DNA of 64,000 nucleotides, from assembly GCA_028673005.1 (NCBI GenBank), contig CM054114.1, positions 9,889,108-9,953,107 of the forward strand, read 5' to 3'. Of this stretch, positions 60,205-64,000 are shown piece after piece; within the stretch, counting starts at the first letter, position 1; every line of letters starts with the position of its first letter. The stretch comes from Tanypteryx hageni. Its lineage: Eukaryota > Arthropoda > Insecta > Odonata > Petaluridae. The notes under the pieces are model-generated. The model saw nothing but the letters and a program-made list of their open reading frames with translations. It ran no database searches and was not told the DNA's origin. The position numbers and the translations under genes were made by a program.

Positions 60205-61524
60205 TTTTATTCAATTTTATATTTTATTTCTTTATTTAATTTGTTTGATGATTATCATTTGAATATAGCCATCAAGTCATATTTTTAAAACTAAAATTTC
60301 AATAAATTTAAATTAATACATTTTCTGTTATCCTGAAATATATGAATTATAAAAGCAAAGTATATTATTCTATTTTTTGCGTAGCAACAGGCAAGTCACT
60401 GGTAATAATAAAAAATGAAAGAAGTAAAAGAAGATGAGTGGTTTTGTTAAGAGTCTTCTGCTAGCGCAAAGCTCTCTTCTCTCCTCTTAACCTTCGAATT
60501 GAAGTTACATAATTCTATATTATAGCATTTCCAATTTGCTCTGAAAGATCGTATAATCGCATCGCGTGACATTAATTTCTATCAGAACGGTATATTTTTA
60601 TGCAGTCAACTTATTACTTATGTACTTAGGTATTTTTCTTTAGACCATATGATATTAAATTAATTTATTGCTGATCAAGACCGTGTTATTTAATATTTGT
60701 AGTTATGAGAATTTATTGAGAAATATTTGGCCCAACTGGTATGTACACCCGTTCTTCGTCCTTGTCATATACCTATTTTAATTTTTTAATTTTCATGCCT
60801 TAATGAACATTCGCTTTTTTATTTAAGTCACCACTTATCCAAAGGTGAAAACTTGATCAAAACTGGATTAGTCTTTCTCAGGTTTTGAGCGGAAAAACGG
60901 TCGCACGCATCTTTACGTACAAATTATGAAAATAAAATAATTTTAAGTCAAAGAAGTCATTACTTAATTTAAAAAATTCTTTCAACATTCCTTGAAAAGG
61001 CTTTTATTTGTAGAGCATTTTATTAGCAATCATTTTGTAAGTATTAAAAAATTTAACTCAAATGTGAAAAAAAAATTCACGTTGTATTTCTCAAAACCAC
61101 GTGTAAAATACATCGTTATTATACTTTTCTCCAAACATTTTTCCACTTATGCATCCGACGGTTTTCAGTTTAAATATAAACTCCAACTATTATAAATTCA
61201 TGAAAAATATGATATGGATAGTTATGGGAAAAGCGGTTTGTATTATTTCAATAATGGTTAACTTTAAAATGCAATTTATCAATCTGATGTGTCAATATCT
61301 TTATGAAACATGTACACGCTGGCGATATATGGTTTTCAACGGAATGAGGAAGAGTAATTTACTTAATCGTTCTCCAGAATCTCCACTAATTAATTGTTCG
61401 GCACAGCATAGATACGTGCGTTAACCTCAGGTATCAAGCCCGTGATAAGTGCTGCAGGGGTATGTCACATCTCACAACGAAATAATTGCATTCATAAGAG
61501 AAAAATTTGTCCTATTAAAAATGG
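60205..61524. other. AT-rich non-coding stretch
   Basis: AT-rich; frame 61149-61424 has no recognised domain. Nothing else seen. Confidence 0.5.
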
Positions 61525-61834
61525 GTGGCGTTGACGGAATGGTTAGAGCGCTGGCCTTCCACGCAGCGGTCCCAGGTTCGAATCCGTTGGGGGTCGCATT
61601 TTTCAACATGGGATCGTCCCGTCTCCTACTTGTGTGGTTTGAGGAGACCGCGCGTCCCTTCGGAAGGGACGTTAAGCAGTTGGCCCCCTTGGTGCTCTTC
61701 GTTAAGAGTAAGCTAATGCCGGCACCGGGTTTTCCTCCTTCCTTGCGAGTGTGTTTGGTGTGGAAGGACTTATGGCTATAATAATCCAAGAGGTTGATTA
61801 GTAAGAAATTCCATACAAAACAAAACAAACAAAA
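61525..61834 (+). mobile_element. tRNA-derived SINE
   Basis: The head resembles a tRNA: A-box TGGTTAGAGCGCTGG (about 61549-61563), anticodon-arm-like GGCCTTCCACGCAGC, and a perfect B-box GGTTCGAATCC (61575-61585). CTTCCAC resembles the tRNA-Gly(UCC) anticodon loop, so a Gly tRNA ancestor is plausible. The body, with CCCTTCGGAAGGGACGTTAA, is of a type commonly seen in arthropod SINEs. The 3' end is an A-rich tail, ACAAAACAAAACAAACAAAA (61815-61834). No clear target duplication was found. No coding capacity; frames on both strands across it are artefacts. Confidence 0.8.
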
Positions 61835-62060
61835 TGCTCAGTTAAAATTCCCGCAACATTTCAATCGATATGTATAAAATGCATTTGAGTAACGAATGGA
61901 CAGTATTACTCGAGGTGTTATTCACTACGCTGCATAATGGATCTTTTCCGGGGGTGCTTACAGTAGACATTTGAATAACTATAAAGATTGATAAAAGAAT
62001 TTAACCTCGTGAAATGAGGACCCAAAGCGGGACAGAAATTAATGGAGCGTATATTCCTGA
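61835..62060. other. AT-rich spacer
   Basis: Nothing recognised. Confidence 0.4.
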
Positions 62061-62830
62061 ACTTCTTATTTTATTCACTCCATTTACTCGCTATACATTG
62101 CCTTCGCATCACTTCCTCCACCCATTTTCTCATATTCTCTCTCTCTCGCTCAGGCTCCCCTTCCCTCTTTCTCTTCCTTCCCCCTAAACGGAATCATCCC
62201 TTCTTCCCAAATCCTCTCTCTTACCATCCCTGCAACCTTCCCCTTATCTCCGACGCCCACTCCCTCTCCTCCTCCCGACACACTCCTGCCCTTTCTCCCT
62301 CCTCTCCCACTCCTTCCTTTCCACCTCCTTCCCCTCCCTCCTCTGCACACACACACACACACTTAGGAGGGCGTTATAACTCCGTTCTGAAGTCTAAAGC
62401 ATACCCCATCACCATTGCTGCTGCTTCGTATTCACCGTCTACCTCCTCTTTCTCTCCCCAATCCACGGCTCGCGCTAACTTTTTCTTCCCCTCTTCCCAC
62501 TCCTGCTCTCCCTCCCTCCTCAACCCCACTCCTATCCTCCCTCTACTCCCTTGCCTCACTTCATCCTCTCTCGTCTCCCTTCTCTGCCTCGATTTCCATA
62601 ATGCTCTCGTTATAGCCGGACCATGCGAGGGAACGCGGAAATGTACTGACTACTATACGTTCGACCTAGCTTCGGAAACATCCCTTCTGGTCTCCTCTCT
62701 CTCTCTCTTCTTCCTCCGCCCCTTTATCTTTTCTCATCTTTCTTCTTCCATACTCATCTCCCTTCTCATTCTTTCGCCAAATTTCAGCCTCTTTTTGTGT
62801 TCATTTTTCTCATTCTTTGTAATTCTTTAA
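62061..62830. other. Long pyrimidine-rich block with (CA)n
   Basis: CT-rich plus strand over nearly the whole stretch, with a (CA)n run at 62346-62362. The 262-residue plus frame 62042-62830 is Ser/Leu/Pro/Phe-rich with no domain. Stop codons are rare in such sequence, so frame length is not evidence of coding. Confidence 0.5.
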
Positions 62831-64000
62831 CTTCTTTCACTGATTTATGTGTAAAATTAATTTATAATCCATGTCTAATATCGTTGTTTATTGATATTTT
62901 ACTTAAGTAGAAATACTGATTAATCGTTAAATTATTCATAATTTTTTTGATTTAATATGTTTCCGATTCTCCTTTTTCAGTATTATTTTAAAATCACAAT
63001 TCGGATTTTAGTGGAAATACGTCGCATATTTATATAAAACGGTTTCATTTCAAGGTATCAAATTTATAAAAAATATAAAAATAATTGTTATAAAGTTAAT
63101 CGCTTCCAAATTAATATTTTATTCGAATACAAATCTTATAATATTTCCTAAATAATAATGAAATGAAGTTAACATCGATGTCTAAGATTGTTGCTTATAT
63201 TTTCGCGAATTTTTTATCAGTGAAACACGATAACATGTTATATCAGTCGAAATCAACTCCTGAAATAATAGAATTATCGTCAACATTATTGCAGCACTCA
63301 TATTCTCCTATATGTTGCTATCGCAACGTGAATTGTTTTACTCTTCAATCCTTTCGTGAGTACCGAGCGACATTGTTTATTGGTGGCAATTTTTTAACGG
63401 TTAAAACAAATCGCTCACGTTTTCACTTCGTCCGACCGTGTGTTCAAAATTTTAAAGCAGCGAGAAGACCTGGGAAACTAAGTTTTCAGAATAGTTTCGA
63501 TTAGTAACAGATATGAACACTATTGATTTTGGAGTCCGTCAGTTTGCCTTTTAGCAGGGTTTATAAAAATCCTTTATGAACCATCTATATGGGTCCGTTA
63601 CTAAGGTAAAGTTTCGTTTTGTTTAATTTGCTACAGAAATAAATGCGAAGCGTAAATACGCTTAATTTACTTTCGAAAAGGGATAAAGATCATGTTACAA
63701 CTGCTTAACGGCGGTGAGGTTTGTTGTAGTTAACTTTTGATTGATTTTGTTTATGAAGCTAAGTTTCTGATTAAAATACGGTGTTAAATTATAATGGCAC
63801 AGTTTGATTGCTAAATCTGAAGTTTAATAAATCATGCATGTGCGTTAAATATTCCAAAAAATTACTCTAAAATTCTAAAAAAATCGCTTTCGGAAGGTGC
63901 TTTTTCAGTTCTTTTTAACTTATTTCTTTTAAATTTGTCGCGATCTCGTAATTATTCTAATTTTTGGACTCTCATAAATGTTTAACTCATATTTTGCTGA
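62831..64000. other. AT-rich non-coding stretch
   Basis: AT-rich. A 113-residue plus frame (63163-63504) of mixed composition was considered and not accepted. Nothing else recognised. Confidence 0.45.

Noticed and set aside
62042..62830. 262-residue plus-strand frame
   Set aside because: Almost entirely pyrimidine-rich DNA; composition follows the DNA bias and no motif is recognisable.
63163..63504. 113-residue plus-strand frame of mixed composition
   Set aside because: No domain, no visible promoter or splice context; a frame of this length is expected by chance in 64 kb.

Overview
This window looks like gene-poor nuclear DNA of an animal, most likely an arthropod and probably an insect. 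The basis is the repeat content: Penelope-like, mariner, hAT and Helitron relics, a tRNA-derived SINE, and very many (GA)n/(CT)n tracts. The species cannot be named from the sequence. I found no convincing host protein-coding gene, no intact tRNA or rRNA, and no recognised microRNA. Nearly all long open frames are either low-complexity Ser/Leu/Pro or Arg/Glu/Gly translations of CT/GA tracts, or lie inside decayed mobile elements. Unannotated exons with small frames or long introns cannot be excluded by eye.

The base layer is a striking alternation. AT-rich, apparently unique stretches of about 0.5-2 kb alternate with GC/CpG-richer blocks of about 0.4-1.4 kb. The latter carry long one-sided pyrimidine or purine runs, for example 11.1-11.3, 12.5-13.6, 18.9-19.3, 22.2-23.2, 32.5-34.9, 56.9-58.1 and 62.1-62.8 kb. 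Several blocks flip from pyrimidine-rich to purine-rich, or the reverse, part-way through. Long (GA)n arrays sit at 9.05, 14.85, 16.77, 50.83, 51.07 and 59.21 kb. GC-rich minisatellites lie at 6.3-6.6 kb (13-bp unit) and 18.95-19.14 kb (about 49-bp unit). A 16-bp tandem array lies at 26.78 kb.

The mobile layer, left to right, is: a foldback element (14.20-14.33); a hAT-type MITE (23.68-24.02); an 811-bp hAT relic with a perfect 8-bp target duplication (25.89-26.70); a half copy of the foldback module (27.48); a second foldback (30.53-30.70); a non-autonomous Helitron on the minus strand (35.08-35.64); a hAT-like element (42.12-42.39); a mariner relic (44.7-46.28) interrupted by a hAT MITE (45.10-45.61); a further hAT-like relic (46.52-47.77) interrupted by another hAT MITE (47.02-47.49); a 5'-truncated Penelope-like element on the minus strand (52.52-54.43); a degenerate tRNA-like sequence (60.13); and a tRNA-derived SINE (61.53-61.83). 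All coding copies are broken, although the Penelope GIY-YIG nuclease frame is still open.

The most interesting items are the palindromic foldback family whose arms carry a GATGA-hairpin-CGAAAC-type module, a hammerhead-like core in the Penelope 3' region, the two dated nested insertions at 44.7-47.8 kb, and the block structure with purine/pyrimidine switches.
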